This document shows, piece after piece, positions 34,540 through 45,415 of a DNA stretch of 64,000 bases. The position numbers and the translations under genes are program-made. The notes under the pieces were generated by a model. It had not been told where the DNA came from. It saw only the letters and a list, made by a program, of their open reading frames with translations, and made no database searches. Numbering within the stretch: the stretch's first letter is position 1; each line of letters starts with the position of its first letter. Source of the stretch: Paeniglutamicibacter antarcticus (GTDB lineage Bacteria > Actinomycetota > Actinomycetes > Actinomycetales > Micrococcaceae); the NCBI RefSeq assembly GCF_900010755.1, contig NZ_CZJT01000091.1, forward strand, positions 112,173 to 176,172. The letters are read 5' to 3'.

Positions 34540-35007
34540 TTATTTGGGCTCGGTAGCCACATGCTCCAGGACGTCCATGAAGGAATCCATGAAGTCGGCA
34601 AAGTCCGTCGCGTCATCCGACTGGTCCAGATGTCCGCGCCGGTTGCCGGATTCGCCAACACCCGGGACATCCAGGGTGGGATGTGCGGGGATGCTGAAAC
34701 GGTAAACCCGTCCGGTGCTGGTCCCCACCTCGTAGCTTCCGTCACTGACGAGGGCCACATGGGAAACGTTGGTGTTGTTGACCGCGACGCCGCGTTGGGT
34801 TGGTTCCAGGGTTTGCGGATTCAGCGGGCAGATGATCAGCTCGGCCGGCTCGCGGCGGTAGCCAATCACCTTCAGCCCCGCGGAGCCAGAGGTGCCGGAG
34901 GCAGCAACGAGGTTGTAGCTTCCGTAGTTGGGGATCTGGTTATCGAATGCCGCATGCAGCAGGTGCTTGAGGCTTTGGTCGGTGGATTCAACTTGGGGTC
35001 TCTCCAT
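34540..35007 (-). CDS. Conserved hypothetical protein
   Basis: 155 aa from the ATG at 35007, with GTGGAGTG before it; starts at 35025 or 35052 are possible. I do not recognise a domain. The product has alternating beta-like segments (LKVIGYRREPAELIICPLNP, VALVSDGSYEVGT, VYRFSIPAHP) and an acidic helical end (DDATDFADFMDSFMDVLEHV). There is no signal peptide or membrane segment. It is divergent from ilvD and upstream of the ABM gene. Confidence 0.65.
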   Translation of the reverse strand: MERPQVESTDQSLKHLLHAAFDNQIPNYGSYNLVAASGTSGSAGLKVIGYRREPAELIICPLNPQTLEPTQRGVAVNNTNVSHVALVSDGSYEVGTSTGRVYRFSIPAHPTLDVPGVGESGNRRGHLDQSDDATDFADFMDSFMDVLEHVATEPK

Positions 35008-35111
35008 GCACTCCACTGTAGCCATGCCTTGTTTCGAACGCGTGTCATGCATTCAACCGGCGAAATGTGTCATCGGGCCGTCACGGGTTCGTTGGGCCAG
35101 GATAACGGACT

Positions 35112-35117
35112 TACAAT
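35112..35117 (+). promoter_or_regulatory. Candidate -10 box of ilvD (possible leaderless transcript)
   Basis: TACAAT ends 7 nt before the ilvD ATG, and there is no Shine-Dalgarno sequence between them. This fits the leaderless mRNAs common in actinobacteria. No good -35 at 17 bp is visible. Confidence 0.4.
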
Positions 35118-35124
35118 CTAGGGC

Positions 35125-36828
35125 ATGAGCCAGGACACAACTCCAGATATCAAGCCGCGTAGCCGCGTGGTCACGGACGGCATCCATGCAGCTCCGGCAC
35201 GTGGCATGTTCCGCGCCGTGGGCATGGGTGATGATGATTTCGCCAAGCCGCAGATTGGCGTTGCGAGTTCGTGGAATGAAATCACCCCCTGCAACCTTTC
35301 GCTGAACCGTTTGGCCCAGGGTGCCAAGGAAGGTGTCCACGCCGGTGGGGGATTCCCCATGCAGTTTGGCACCATCTCCGTGTCCGACGGCATTTCCATG
35401 GGTCACGAGGGCATGCACTTCTCGCTGGTTTCCCGTGAGGTCATTGCGGACTCGGTTGAGGTTGTCATGCAGGCCGAGCGCATCGACGGCTCCGTGCTGC
35501 TGGCCGGCTGCGACAAGTCCCTTCCTGGAATGCTGATGGCAGCTGCCCGCCTGAACCTGGCCTCGGTGTTCCTGTATGCCGGTTCAATCATGCCGGGTTG
35601 GGTCAAACTTGAGGATGGCTCCGAAAAGGAAGTCACCCTGATTGACGCCTTCGAAGCCGTGGGTGCCTGCGCCGCCGGCAAGATGAGCCTCGAGGATTTG
35701 ACCCGCATCGAAAAGGCCATCTGCCCCGGTGAGGGCGCCTGTGGTGGCATGTACACCGCCAACACCATGGCATGCATCGGCGAAGCGCTGGGCATGAGCC
35801 TTCCGGGCTCCGCCGCCCCGCCCTCGGCCGACCGCCGCCGCGACATGTTTGCGCGCGCCTCCGGCGAAGCCGTGGTGAACCTGCTGCGCCTGGGAATCAC
35901 CTCGCGCGACATCATGACCAAGAAAGCCTTCGAGAACGCGATTGCCGTGACCATGGCCTTCGGCGGTTCCACCAATGCCGTGCTGCACCTGCTGGCCATT
36001 GCCCGCGAGGCCGAGGTCGAGCTGACCCTTGCCGACTTCAACCGCATCGGGGACAAGATCCCGCACCTGGGCGACCTGAAGCCCTTCGGCCGCTACGTCA
36101 TGACCGACGTGGACAAGATCGGCGGCGTACCGGTGATCATGAAGGCCCTGCTGGATGCCGGCCTGCTGCACGGTGACTGCCTGACGGTCACCGGCAAGAC
36201 GGTTGCCGAGAACCTCGCGGAAATCAACCCGCCGGATGTCGACGGCAAGATCCTGCGCGCGCTGGATAACCCGATCCACAAGACCGGCGGCATCACGGTG
36301 CTGCACGGTTCCATGGCCCCCGAGGGTGCCGTGGTGAAGTCGGCCGGCTTTGATGCTGATGTCTTCGAGGGAAGCGCCCGCGTGTTCGACCGCGAACAGG
36401 GCGCACTGGCTGCCCTTGATGCCGGGGAGATCCAAGCCGGCGACGTGGTGGTCATTCGCTACGAGGGCCCCAAGGGCGGCCCGGGCATGCGCGAAATGCT
36501 TGCCATCACCGGCGCCATCAAGGGTGCGGGACTGGGCAAGGATGTCCTGCTGCTCACCGACGGCCGTTTCTCCGGCGGCACCACCGGCCTGTGCATCGGC
36601 CACGTGGCACCCGAAGCCGTCGACGGCGGACCGATCGCGTTCGTGAAGGACGGCGACAAGATCCGCGTTGACATTGCGGCCCGTTCCTTCGACCTCTTGG
36701 TTGACGAGGCCGAGCTCGAGTCACGCAAGGTTGGATGGACGCCGTTGCCGGCCAAGTTCACCACAGGCGTCCTGGGCAAGTACGTCAAGCTGGTCAACTC
36801 GGCCTCCACCGGCGCGTACTGTGGCTGA
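35125..36828 (+). CDS. ilvD: Dihydroxy-acid dehydratase
   Basis: 567 aa, the usual length. The iron-sulfur Cys motifs are visible: [12 protein letters not shown] and [14 protein letters not shown]. The C-terminal active-site region is [17 protein letters not shown]. It removes water from 2,3-dihydroxy-3-methylbutanoate or -pentanoate to make the 2-oxo acids of valine and isoleucine. It lies directly upstream of the ilvBNC operon and its attenuator, and is separated from them by a hairpin, so the two are probably separate transcripts in one pathway block. Confidence 0.97.
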   Translation: MSQDTTPDIKPRSRVVTDGIHAAPARGMFRAVGMGDDDFAKPQIGVASSWNEITPCNLSLNRLAQGAKEGVHAGGGFPMQFGTISVSDGISMGHEGMHFSLVSREVIADSVEVVMQAERIDGSVLLAGCDKSLPGMLMAAARLNLASVFLYAGSIMPGWVKLEDGSEKEVTLIDAFEAVGACAAGKMSLEDLTRIEKAICPGEGACGGMYTANTMACIGEALGMSLPGSAAPPSADRRRDMFARASGEAVVNLLRLGITSRDIMTKKAFENAIAVTMAFGGSTNAVLHLLAIAREAEVELTLADFNRIGDKIPHLGDLKPFGRYVMTDVDKIGGVPVIMKALLDAGLLHGDCLTVTGKTVAENLAEINPPDVDGKILRALDNPIHKTGGITVLHGSMAPEGAVVKSAGFDADVFEGSARVFDREQGALAALDAGEIQAGDVVVIRYEGPKGGPGMREMLAITGAIKGAGLGKDVLLLTDGRFSGGTTGLCIGHVAPEAVDGGPIAFVKDGDKIRVDIAARSFDLLVDEAELESRKVGWTPLPAKFTTGVLGKYVKLVNSASTGAYCG

Positions 36829-36841
36829 TGAGTCGTGAAAT

Positions 36842-36875
36842 CGATGGGTGGACGCACGAAAACGTCCACCCATCG
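36842..36875 (+). terminator. Hairpin after ilvD
   Basis: CGATGGGTGGACG (36842-36854) pairs perfectly over 13 bp with CGTCCACCCATCG (36863-36875). There is no T-run, so termination may be partial. Confidence 0.6.
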
Positions 36876-36883
36876 GACACTTG

Positions 36884-36898
36884 TCTCATAATATGAGA
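36884..36898. promoter_or_regulatory. Palindromic operator-like site upstream of ilvB
   Basis: TCTCATAATATGAGA is a perfect 6-bp inverted repeat around AAT; the flanks TTG and TAA extend it loosely. It lies 52 bp before the leader peptide start. IclR-type regulators of leucine/isoleucine genes (LtbR/NdgR) act on such operons in actinobacteria. I recall a similar TCTCAT...ATGAGA core for them but could not check it. Confidence 0.5.
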
Positions 36899-36949
36899 TA
36901 AGTGGTGTGACTGTTTGACTCCAGATGCGGCGGCGACCAAACTGGAAAC

Positions 36950-36991
36950 ATGCAGATCCGCACCGAAGTACTACTAGTTATCAAGCGCTGA
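36950..36991 (+). CDS. ilvBNC leader peptide
   Basis: 13 codons: MQIRTEVLLVIKR. Five consecutive residues are branched-chain (VLLVI) and a further Ile is at position 3. Both Leu codons are CTA, which is rare in this GC-rich genome. It lies just before the attenuator hairpin. This is the layout of a translation-controlled attenuator, as known for ilvBNC of Corynebacterium glutamicum: ribosome stalling when branched-chain aminoacyl-tRNAs are scarce would block terminator formation. Confidence 0.8.
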   Translation: MQIRTEVLLVIKR

Positions 36992-36999
36992 GCTTGAGT

Positions 37000-37020
37000 C
37001 CCTCCATCACACACGGAGGG
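37000..37020 (+). promoter_or_regulatory. Upstream stem of the ilvB attenuator
   Basis: CCCTCC at 37000-37005 pairs with GGAGGG at 37015-37020. It lies 9 nt after the leader stop codon, where a pause or anti-antiterminator stem is expected. Confidence 0.55.
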
Positions 37021-37034
37021 CTTCGGTGACGCGC

Positions 37035-37072
37035 AAACCCCATTCGCCGCCAGGCGCCTTTGGGGTTTTTTT
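37035..37072 (+). terminator. Attenuator terminator of ilvBNC
   Basis: AAACCCCA (37035-37042) pairs with TGGGGTTT (37061-37068); the loop contains the self-complementary AGGCGCCT. Seven T residues follow. It lies between the leader peptide and ilvB, so it acts inside the operon leader. Confidence 0.85.
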
Positions 37073-37111
37073 ATGTGCAGGGTACGAAGAGATAGAGAAG
37101 GAATAATCCCC

Positions 37112-38989
37112 ATGAGTAACGGAACCCCCGCCGGCACACCGCCGGTGGCAAAACCCGCCAACCGAAGCAAGGATGCCACTGTCTCTTCCGTCGTGGAAGC
37201 ATCGAGCCCCGTCCAGGGCCCGAACAACATCATTGCTCCCACCGAGATGCTTGGCTCACAAGCCATTGTTCGCTCACTGGAAGAACTGGGCGTCAAGGAC
37301 GTCTTTGGGTTGCCAGGCGGCGCAATCATGCCGACCTACGACTCACTCATGGACTCGACCAAGATCAACCACATCCTGGTCCGCCACGAACAGGGCTCAG
37401 GCCACGCGGCACAAGGCTACGCCATGGTCACCGGAGAGGTCGGCGTCTGCATTGCCACCTCCGGCCCCGGCGCCACCAACCTTGTCACCTCCATTGCCGA
37501 TGCGCACATGGACTCGGTCCCGATGGTTGCCATCACCGGCCAGGTCCACAGCGCCTTCATCGGCTCCGATGCCTTCCAGGAGGCTGACATCGTGGGCATC
37601 ACCATGCCCATCACCAAGCACTCGTTCCTGGTGACCAAGGCGGAAGACATCCCGCGCATGCTGGCGAGTGCCTTCTACATCGCCTCCACCGGCCGTCCCG
37701 GCCCGGTGTTGGTTGACATCACCAAGGACGCCCAGCAGTCAAAGATGATGTTCTCCTGGCCGCCAAAGATCGATCTGCCCGGCTACAAGACAGTGGTCCG
37801 CGGCCACAACAAGCAGGTCCGCGAGGCAGCAAAGCTCATCGCGGCCTCCTCGAAGCCGGTGTTCTACGTCGGCGGCGGCGTCATCAAGGGCCACGCCTCG
37901 GCCGAACTCAAGGCATTTGCCGAGCTCGTCGGTGCCCCGGTGGTCACCACCCTGCAGGCCCGCGGCGCGTTCCCGGATTCCCATGACCTGCACGTTGGCA
38001 TGCCAGGCATGCACGGTTCGGTCTCGGCAGTCACCGCGCTGCAGCAGGCGGATTTGCTGATCACCCTCGGCGCCCGCTTCGATGACCGCGTCACCGGCGT
38101 GCTGCACACCTTCGCACCCAACGCCAAGGTCATCCACGCGGATATCGACCCGGCCGAAATTTCCAAGAACCGCACGGCGGATATCCCGATCGTCGGTTCG
38201 GTCAAGGAAATCATCCCCGAACTCACCGAGGCCTGCCGCGCGCGCTTCGAAGAGGACGGCACACCGGATCTCACGGATTGGTGGTCCACCATCCGCCGCC
38301 TGCGTGAGACCTACCCCATCGGGTTCACCCCCACCCAGGACGGCCTCTCCGCACCGCAGAACGTCATCCAGCGCATCGGCGAACTGACCGGCCCGGAGGC
38401 CGTGTACGTGGCCGGCGTGGGCCAGCACCAGATGTGGGCCGCGCAGTTCATCAAGTACGAGCGCCCGCACGCCTGGTTGAACTCCGGCGGTCTGGGCACC
38501 ATGGGCTACTCGGTCCCGGCGGCCATGGGCGCGAAGGTCGGCAACCCCGACCGCGTGGTCTGGGCCATCGACGGCGACGGCTGTTTCCAGATGACCAACC
38601 AGGAGCTTGCCACCTGCGTCATCAACAACATCCCCATCAAGGTCGCCATCATCAACAACTCCTCGTTGGGCATGGTCCGCCAGTGGCAGACGCTGTTCTA
38701 CGACTCCCGGTACTCAAACACCGACCTCAACACCGGCCACGGCACCGCGCGCGTCCCTGACTTCGTGAAGCTCGCCGACGCCTACGGATGCGTGGGCCTG
38801 CGGTGCGAACGCGACGAGGACATCGACGACACCATCAAGGCCGCACTTGCCATCAACGACCGCCCGGTCATCATCGACTTCGTGGTCTCCCGCGACTCGA
38901 TGGTGTGGCCGATGGTCCCCACCGGTGTGAGCAACGACCAGATCCAGATTGCTCGCGGCATGACGCCCGAGTGGGAAGAAGAGGACTAG
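37112..38989 (+). CDS. ilvB: Acetolactate synthase, large (catalytic) subunit
   Basis: 625 aa from the ATG at 37112 with AAGGA upstream; the frame running back to 37073 starts inside the attenuator and is rejected. The first 45 residues are a Pro/Ala/Ser-rich extension. The thiamine-diphosphate enzyme core follows: [15 protein letters not shown], the catalytic Glu in [15 protein letters not shown], and the ThDP motif [15 protein letters not shown]...NN. It joins two pyruvates, or pyruvate and 2-oxobutyrate, in the first common step of valine/leucine/isoleucine synthesis. It lies 6 bp from ilvN and is controlled by the attenuator upstream. Confidence 0.97.
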   Translation: MSNGTPAGTPPVAKPANRSKDATVSSVVEASSPVQGPNNIIAPTEMLGSQAIVRSLEELGVKDVFGLPGGAIMPTYDSLMDSTKINHILVRHEQGSGHAAQGYAMVTGEVGVCIATSGPGATNLVTSIADAHMDSVPMVAITGQVHSAFIGSDAFQEADIVGITMPITKHSFLVTKAEDIPRMLASAFYIASTGRPGPVLVDITKDAQQSKMMFSWPPKIDLPGYKTVVRGHNKQVREAAKLIAASSKPVFYVGGGVIKGHASAELKAFAELVGAPVVTTLQARGAFPDSHDLHVGMPGMHGSVSAVTALQQADLLITLGARFDDRVTGVLHTFAPNAKVIHADIDPAEISKNRTADIPIVGSVKEIIPELTEACRARFEEDGTPDLTDWWSTIRRLRETYPIGFTPTQDGLSAPQNVIQRIGELTGPEAVYVAGVGQHQMWAAQFIKYERPHAWLNSGGLGTMGYSVPAAMGAKVGNPDRVVWAIDGDGCFQMTNQELATCVINNIPIKVAIINNSSLGMVRQWQTLFYDSRYSNTDLNTGHGTARVPDFVKLADAYGCVGLRCERDEDIDDTIKAALAINDRPVIIDFVVSRDSMVWPMVPTGVSNDQIQIARGMTPEWEEED

Positions 38990-38995
38990 AAAGTT

Positions 38996-39514
38996 ATGGC
39001 ACGCCACACTCTTTCCGTACTCGTCGAAGACGTCCCGGGTGTCTTGACCCGCGTGGCAGGGCTCTTTGCCCGCCGCGCGTTCAACATCAACTCCCTGGCA
39101 GTGGGCCCCACCGAGGTTTCGGGCATCTCCCGGATCACCGTGGTGGTCGACGCAGAAGGCGACCTGCTTGAGCAGGTAACCAAGCAGCTGAACAAACTTA
39201 TCAACGTCATCAAGATCGTTGAACTCATGCCGGAGGCTTCGGTGCAGCGTGACCACATCCTGGTCAAGGTGCGCGCCGACGCGGCAACCCGACTGCAGGT
39301 CACCCAGGCCGCAGACCTCTTCCGTGCCTCGGTGGTGGACGTGTCAACAGACTCGGTCATCATCGAAGCAACAGGCAATGCCGATAAGCTCAACGCACTG
39401 CTTGCGGTGCTTGAGCCGTTCGGCATCCGCGAGATCGTCCAGGCAGGCACCCTTGCCGTGGGCCGCGGGTCCAAATCGATGTCGGACCGCGCCCTGCGCT
39501 CCGTCTCCGCTTAA
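38996..39514 (+). CDS. ilvN: Acetolactate synthase, small (regulatory) subunit
   Basis: 172 aa. The N-terminal ACT domain (LSVLVEDVPGVLTRVAGLFARR, then FNINSLAVGPTE) binds valine for feedback inhibition. The C-terminal domain (DHILVKVRADAATRLQVTQ...) activates the large subunit. It lies 6 bp after ilvB and 45 bp before ilvC, in one operon. Confidence 0.97.
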   Translation: MARHTLSVLVEDVPGVLTRVAGLFARRAFNINSLAVGPTEVSGISRITVVVDAEGDLLEQVTKQLNKLINVIKIVELMPEASVQRDHILVKVRADAATRLQVTQAADLFRASVVDVSTDSVIIEATGNADKLNALLAVLEPFGIREIVQAGTLAVGRGSKSMSDRALRSVSA

Positions 39515-40582
<1,068 letters not shown>

Positions 40583-40628
40583 GGCCACCAGCCACAGCGA
40601 GTGACTGCCGCTTAGGTAGTTTTCAAGA

Positions 40629-40666
40629 CTTTGCCCCGATCGGCCGAATGGCTGGTCGGGGCAAAG
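40629..40666 (+). terminator. Terminator after ilvC
   Basis: CTTTGCCCCGA pairs with TCGGGGCAAAG over 11 bp. The same element, with different but still complementary arms, follows the duplicated ilvC end at 41789-41828. Confidence 0.8.
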
Positions 40667-40686
40667 TACGTTTGGTTAGCATATTC

Positions 40687-41743
<1,057 letters not shown>

Positions 41744-41788
41744 GGCCACCAGCCACAGCGAGTGACTGCCAACAGGTAGTTTTCGAGA

Positions 41789-41828
41789 CTTTGCCCCCGA
41801 TTGGATGAGAATCCGATCGGGGGCAAAG
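41789..41828 (+). terminator. Terminator after the ilvC fragment
   Basis: CTTTGCCCCCGAT pairs with ATCGGGGGCAAAG, with further pairing GGAT/ATCC inside. Compared with the terminator of ilvC itself, both arms have changed in a compensating way. Confidence 0.8.
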
Positions 41829-42027
41829 TGCTTAAACGGCGGATAAAGCAGGGGAGGCAGTGACGTTGTCCGGCACCCGGGTGTGTGCTGGGGAGCGACG
41901 GGGGAAATGCCCGCGATGGCGGCTTTCGATGTGTTGGCCCCGTGCTGTTCCCTTGACGGTGCAATTGCCGGAACATGTTAAACACTAAAGGAAAAGCTCA
42001 ACACCATCGGAGTGTCAGGAGTTCGTC

Positions 42028-42522
42028 ATGGCAAAGGAACCAGATGTCGGTGGGACCGGACCAATCGTCGTCGGCGTCCTGTTGAACCAGCCGTCACGTG
42101 TGGTGCTCGAGGCTCGCGCGCTGGCCGAATCACTGGGCACCAGTCTGGTCTTTGCCTACGTGCAACCCAACAGCTATCTGGTCGAATGGGAACTCAAGGA
42201 AGACATCCGCAGCAAGTCCCTGAACCCCGGGCAGCTTGACGAGGACATGTCGGCGGATGCGGCCGAGATCATCCGGATGCTTGAACAAACCATGGAAGCC
42301 AGTTCCTGCGAATGGTCGCTACGGGTATTGGCCGGCGAACCGGGCCACGCCATCGCCCGGCTGGGGGAGGAAACGCACGCCCGCATGATTGTGGTGGGTA
42401 CCCGGCACAAGGGATTCGGGGCGCGCATTTCCGAGCTGTTCAACGGCTCGACGGCCTCCCATGTGATTGCGCATCAGGTGCTGCCCGTGGTGGTTGTCCC
42501 GGTGCACCACGACGAACCTTAG
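42028..42522 (+). CDS. Universal stress protein (UspA family)
   Basis: 164 aa, a single Usp domain. The start PIVVGVLLNQPSRVVLEAR gives the first strand with the ATP-loop region. The C-terminal part ARMIVVGTRHKGFGARISEL plus FNGSTASHVIAH resembles the G-x2-G-x9-G(S/T) nucleotide motif, and PVVVVPV is the final strand. It probably binds ATP and helps survival under stress. CAGGAG precedes the ATG at 42028. It is monocistronic. Confidence 0.88.
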   Translation: MAKEPDVGGTGPIVVGVLLNQPSRVVLEARALAESLGTSLVFAYVQPNSYLVEWELKEDIRSKSLNPGQLDEDMSADAAEIIRMLEQTMEASSCEWSLRVLAGEPGHAIARLGEETHARMIVVGTRHKGFGARISELFNGSTASHVIAHQVLPVVVVPVHHDEP

Positions 42523-42762
42523 TGAACGGGAACCACGCACTCGCCCGGGAATTCCGCGTAGCCAGGTGTGGAAGCGGTTTGGGCTTACGCGGGCGCTTCT
42601 GCTGTCGATAGTTGACTGGGACAACCACGCCGAATCTTAGAGCCCCTGGGCACAGGCCAAATGACGCATGGCGTTCTTTTTGGGATTCTCCCCCTGGCTT
42701 GAAACATGTTCGGTAGTGTGGTTTCACATAACCCCTTGCCATACTTGATTCAGGAGCCCCGA

Positions 42763-44940
42763 ATGCCGCGTAAGCACCTCGGAGTAACGCTGGCCCTTGC
42801 CGTTTCCCTCATCGGCGGACCCGCAGCCATTGCCGTGGCCCAGCCACTGGCCCCGGTTTATGCAAATGGCATCAGCGTTGCCCAAGCCCCCGCCAAGGTG
42901 GTTAAGGTGACCACCGCGAATCTGAATCTTCGCAAGGAGGCCAACACCAAGTCTGCGTCGCTGCGGGTGGTTCCCCAAAACACCTCCCTGGCCGTGCTGA
43001 AGACCAGCGGAATATGGCACCAGGTGACCTTCAAGTCGAAAACGGGTTGGCTTTCCGGTGACTATCTCAAATCGGCTTCGACGGCGAAGCCGAAGGATTA
43101 TAACTACACGAACGCTTTCACGACGGTGAAGGCGAAGGCCTCTGTGTCTTCGAGCAATGTTGTTTACGTGCATCGTCAAACCGAGGTGGAGATCCTCGGA
43201 AAGAGTGGGTCGTGGACGAAGGTCCGGGTGTCGGGCAAGACCGGCTTTGTGCCGACCTCTGTAGTGGTGAAGGCCAAGCCGGGGACTGTGTATCGCTGGG
43301 TCAATGGGAAACAGCGGGTTTTCCAATCCACTAAAACTACGAGCAAAACGATTGTGACGCTCGCGAACAATACCAAAGTGCAGTGGTTGCGGGCTTCTGG
43401 TTCGTGGCAGCAGGTGCGTACCAGCGCGGGTATCGGGTGGGTGCAGTCCAAGAATCTTTCAGCCCAGGCGATCAAGCCGCCGGTCGCAAAACCCCATGTG
43501 TATAACTACACGAACGCTTTCACGACGGTGAAGGCGAAGGCCTCTGTGTCTTCGAGCAATGTTGTTTACGTGCATCGTCAAACCGAGGTGGAGATCCTCG
43601 GAAAGAGTGGGTCGTGGACGAAGGTCCGGGTGTCGGGCAAGACCGGCTTTGTGCCGACCTCTGTAGTGGTGAAGGCCAAGCCGGGGACTGTGTATCGCTG
43701 GGTCAATGGGAAACAGCGGGTTTTCCAATCCACTAAAACTACGAGCAAAACGATTGTGACGCTCGCGAACAATACCAAAGTGCAGTGGTTGCGGGCTTCT
43801 GGTTCGTGGCAGCAGGTGCGTACCAGCGCGGGTATCGGGTGGGTGCAGTCCAAGAATCTTTCAGCCCAGGCGATCAAGCCGCCGGTCGCAAAACCTCCAG
43901 TTCCATCCTTCAAAACCGCCAAGTGGTCAACGAGCGCAGTAAATGTTCGGTCCGGTGGTGGAACAACTTTCGCTTCATTGGGTGTCATTCCCGCAAGGGA
44001 AAAGGTGATGAGCGCGGGCTCCTCCGGGGGTTGGGCAAACGTCAAGACCAGCAAGGGGACCGGATGGGTAAGCGATGCTTATCTTTCATCCGTTGAGAAC
44101 AAGCCGGCGATCGATGACAAACCTGTCACGATCAAATTCCGATGGACGACCACCAATCTCAACTTGCGCAACGGCAACACCGCAACGTCGCCAATACTCG
44201 GCATCGTTCCAGTGGGAGAAAAGATCACCTACTTGGAATCCAAGGATGGGTGGGCCAGAGTTGCCACGAGCGAGGGCACCGGATGGGTGAGCGAGTCGCA
44301 CCTGTCCATCAGCGAATACAAGCCTGGTACAGGGGCCGAATCTGGTGCCACAGAATTCCGTTGGGCACGCGGTAATACCTACCTACGCAGCGGTAAGTCA
44401 ACGAGCTATTCCATTCTTGGCGTGGTTCCTGCCGGCGAAAAGGTCACTTACCTTGAATCCGAAGACGGGTGGGCTCGAGTGGTATCGAGCAAGGGTACTG
44501 GGTGGATGAGCGATTCCTTGCTTTCCAAAACCCCCGTTGCCCAGCTGCAGCCCGATACGCTTGCTGTGATGGACGCAGTTCTGAAATATTACCAACCGAT
44601 CATCTCCTCAATCGGTGGTGTACGGCCGGGATCAGTTGGACACAGCGCCGGCAAGGCAGCAGACATCATGATCAAGGATTACAAGAAGCCGGTAAGTATC
44701 GCCGAAGGTGATGAGATGGCCCAGTTCCTGATCGACAACCGTAAGTCACTCGGTATTAGCTACTTGATCTGGCAGGACAAGATATGGCTAGGACCGACCA
44801 AGGGCTGGGAAGAATACTCCAAATCAGGTAGATACGGTTCGCAATTTTCCGGAAACTGGAATGACACCACCCGGCACATGGACCACATCCACGCCGAAAC
44901 TTACGGTAGCTCGGGTACCCGTTCACCTTTGGTGAAGTAA
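42763..44940 (+). CDS. Secreted multi-SH3b cell-wall protein with C-terminal M15-like domain
   Basis: 725 aa from the ATG at 42763 (CAGGAG upstream; an earlier frame start at 42706 is outside the signal peptide). A Sec signal (KHLGVTLALAVSLIGGPAAIAVAQ) is followed by an SH3b domain (ANLNLRKEAN...), then two identical 134-aa units (YNYTNAFTTVKAKASV ... SAQAIKPPVAKP). Three more SH3b domains follow (each NVRSGG/NLRNGN-like with GTGWVS). The last 130 residues (VLKYYQPIISSIGGVRP ... HSAGKAADIMI ... HMDHIHAE) resemble the ARB-07466-like domain, a possible peptidoglycan hydrolase fold with His residues. It probably acts in the wall, bound by the SH3b repeats. Confidence 0.82.
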   Translation: MPRKHLGVTLALAVSLIGGPAAIAVAQPLAPVYANGISVAQAPAKVVKVTTANLNLRKEANTKSASLRVVPQNTSLAVLKTSGIWHQVTFKSKTGWLSGDYLKSASTAKPKDYNYTNAFTTVKAKASVSSSNVVYVHRQTEVEILGKSGSWTKVRVSGKTGFVPTSVVVKAKPGTVYRWVNGKQRVFQSTKTTSKTIVTLANNTKVQWLRASGSWQQVRTSAGIGWVQSKNLSAQAIKPPVAKPHVYNYTNAFTTVKAKASVSSSNVVYVHRQTEVEILGKSGSWTKVRVSGKTGFVPTSVVVKAKPGTVYRWVNGKQRVFQSTKTTSKTIVTLANNTKVQWLRASGSWQQVRTSAGIGWVQSKNLSAQAIKPPVAKPPVPSFKTAKWSTSAVNVRSGGGTTFASLGVIPAREKVMSAGSSGGWANVKTSKGTGWVSDAYLSSVENKPAIDDKPVTIKFRWTTTNLNLRNGNTATSPILGIVPVGEKITYLESKDGWARVATSEGTGWVSESHLSISEYKPGTGAESGATEFRWARGNTYLRSGKSTSYSILGVVPAGEKVTYLESEDGWARVVSSKGTGWMSDSLLSKTPVAQLQPDTLAVMDAVLKYYQPIISSIGGVRPGSVGHSAGKAADIMIKDYKKPVSIAEGDEMAQFLIDNRKSLGISYLIWQDKIWLGPTKGWEEYSKSGRYGSQFSGNWNDTTRHMDHIHAETYGSSGTRSPLVK
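43099..43896 (+). repeat. Perfect 402-bp tandem duplication inside the SH3b gene
   Basis: 43099-43494 and 43501-43896 read as identical (offset 402 bp, in frame), so the copy is very recent or kept uniform by gene conversion. Confidence 0.93.
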
Positions 44941-44945
44941 TCGTT

Positions 44946-44982
44946 GCTATCCTGCGCGAAAATTGATTTCGCGCAGGATAGC
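44946..44982. terminator. 16-bp hairpin between convergent genes, overlapping a coding end
   Basis: GCTATCCTGCGCGAAA (44946-44961) pairs perfectly with TTTCGCGCAGGATAGC (44967-44982) around ATTGA. It lies 6 bp after the SH3b gene stop. It also overlaps the last codons and stop of the minus-strand gene. No T-run is present. Confidence 0.7.
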
Positions 44983-45183
44983 GGTTTGCACTAAACGGTT
45001 CCGGATTTTCTGGCTAATCGGCCTTCCCGAAAGTAGGCGTCCGTGCGCAATGCTCTCAGTTTTGGTTTCGGCGTGCACCATGATTGCCTCGATCTCTTGC
45101 TCCGACAATCCTGATATGTAATTCCACATGAGTTTGTCGTGGGCGGAACTGTTGGGGAAGCTGACGAAATCGTTGTTGGCCAC
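44947..45183 (-). CDS. Small hypothetical protein
   Basis: 78 aa from the GTG at 45183, which has an excellent AGGAGG 7 nt upstream; the ATG at 45198 lies before that site. I do not recognise a family. The protein is soluble and mostly helical (SEQEIEAIMVHAETKTESIAHGRLLSGR...KIRNRLVQTAILREI). The last eight codons overlap the hairpin shared with the convergent gene. It stands alone. Confidence 0.6.
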   Translation of the reverse strand: MANNDFVSFPNSSAHDKLMWNYISGLSEQEIEAIMVHAETKTESIAHGRLLSGRPISQKIRNRLVQTAILREINFRAG

Positions 45184-45415
45184 TGTGCGCCTCCTCATTC
45201 AAGTGTTGCACCATGGGGTTGATCTGGCGACAGCCCAGATACTGGTTGCTGCAAAGCTGGTGCCCGGTGCCGGTGCGTTGGCAAGTAGAATCGATGATGG
45301 CGTATGGCAGTCGTAGTCCCTGCTCCACATTCTGGACGGGCTCTGACGGGAACGTACACACTTCAAGAAAACTTTGCGTTGGTTGCCAACGACTTTCCCG
45401 ATAGGAACCCCCACC

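Noticed and set aside
35584..36603. 339-codon minus-strand frame opposite ilvD
   Set aside because: Shadow frame of a highly conserved gene; no start signal or domain.
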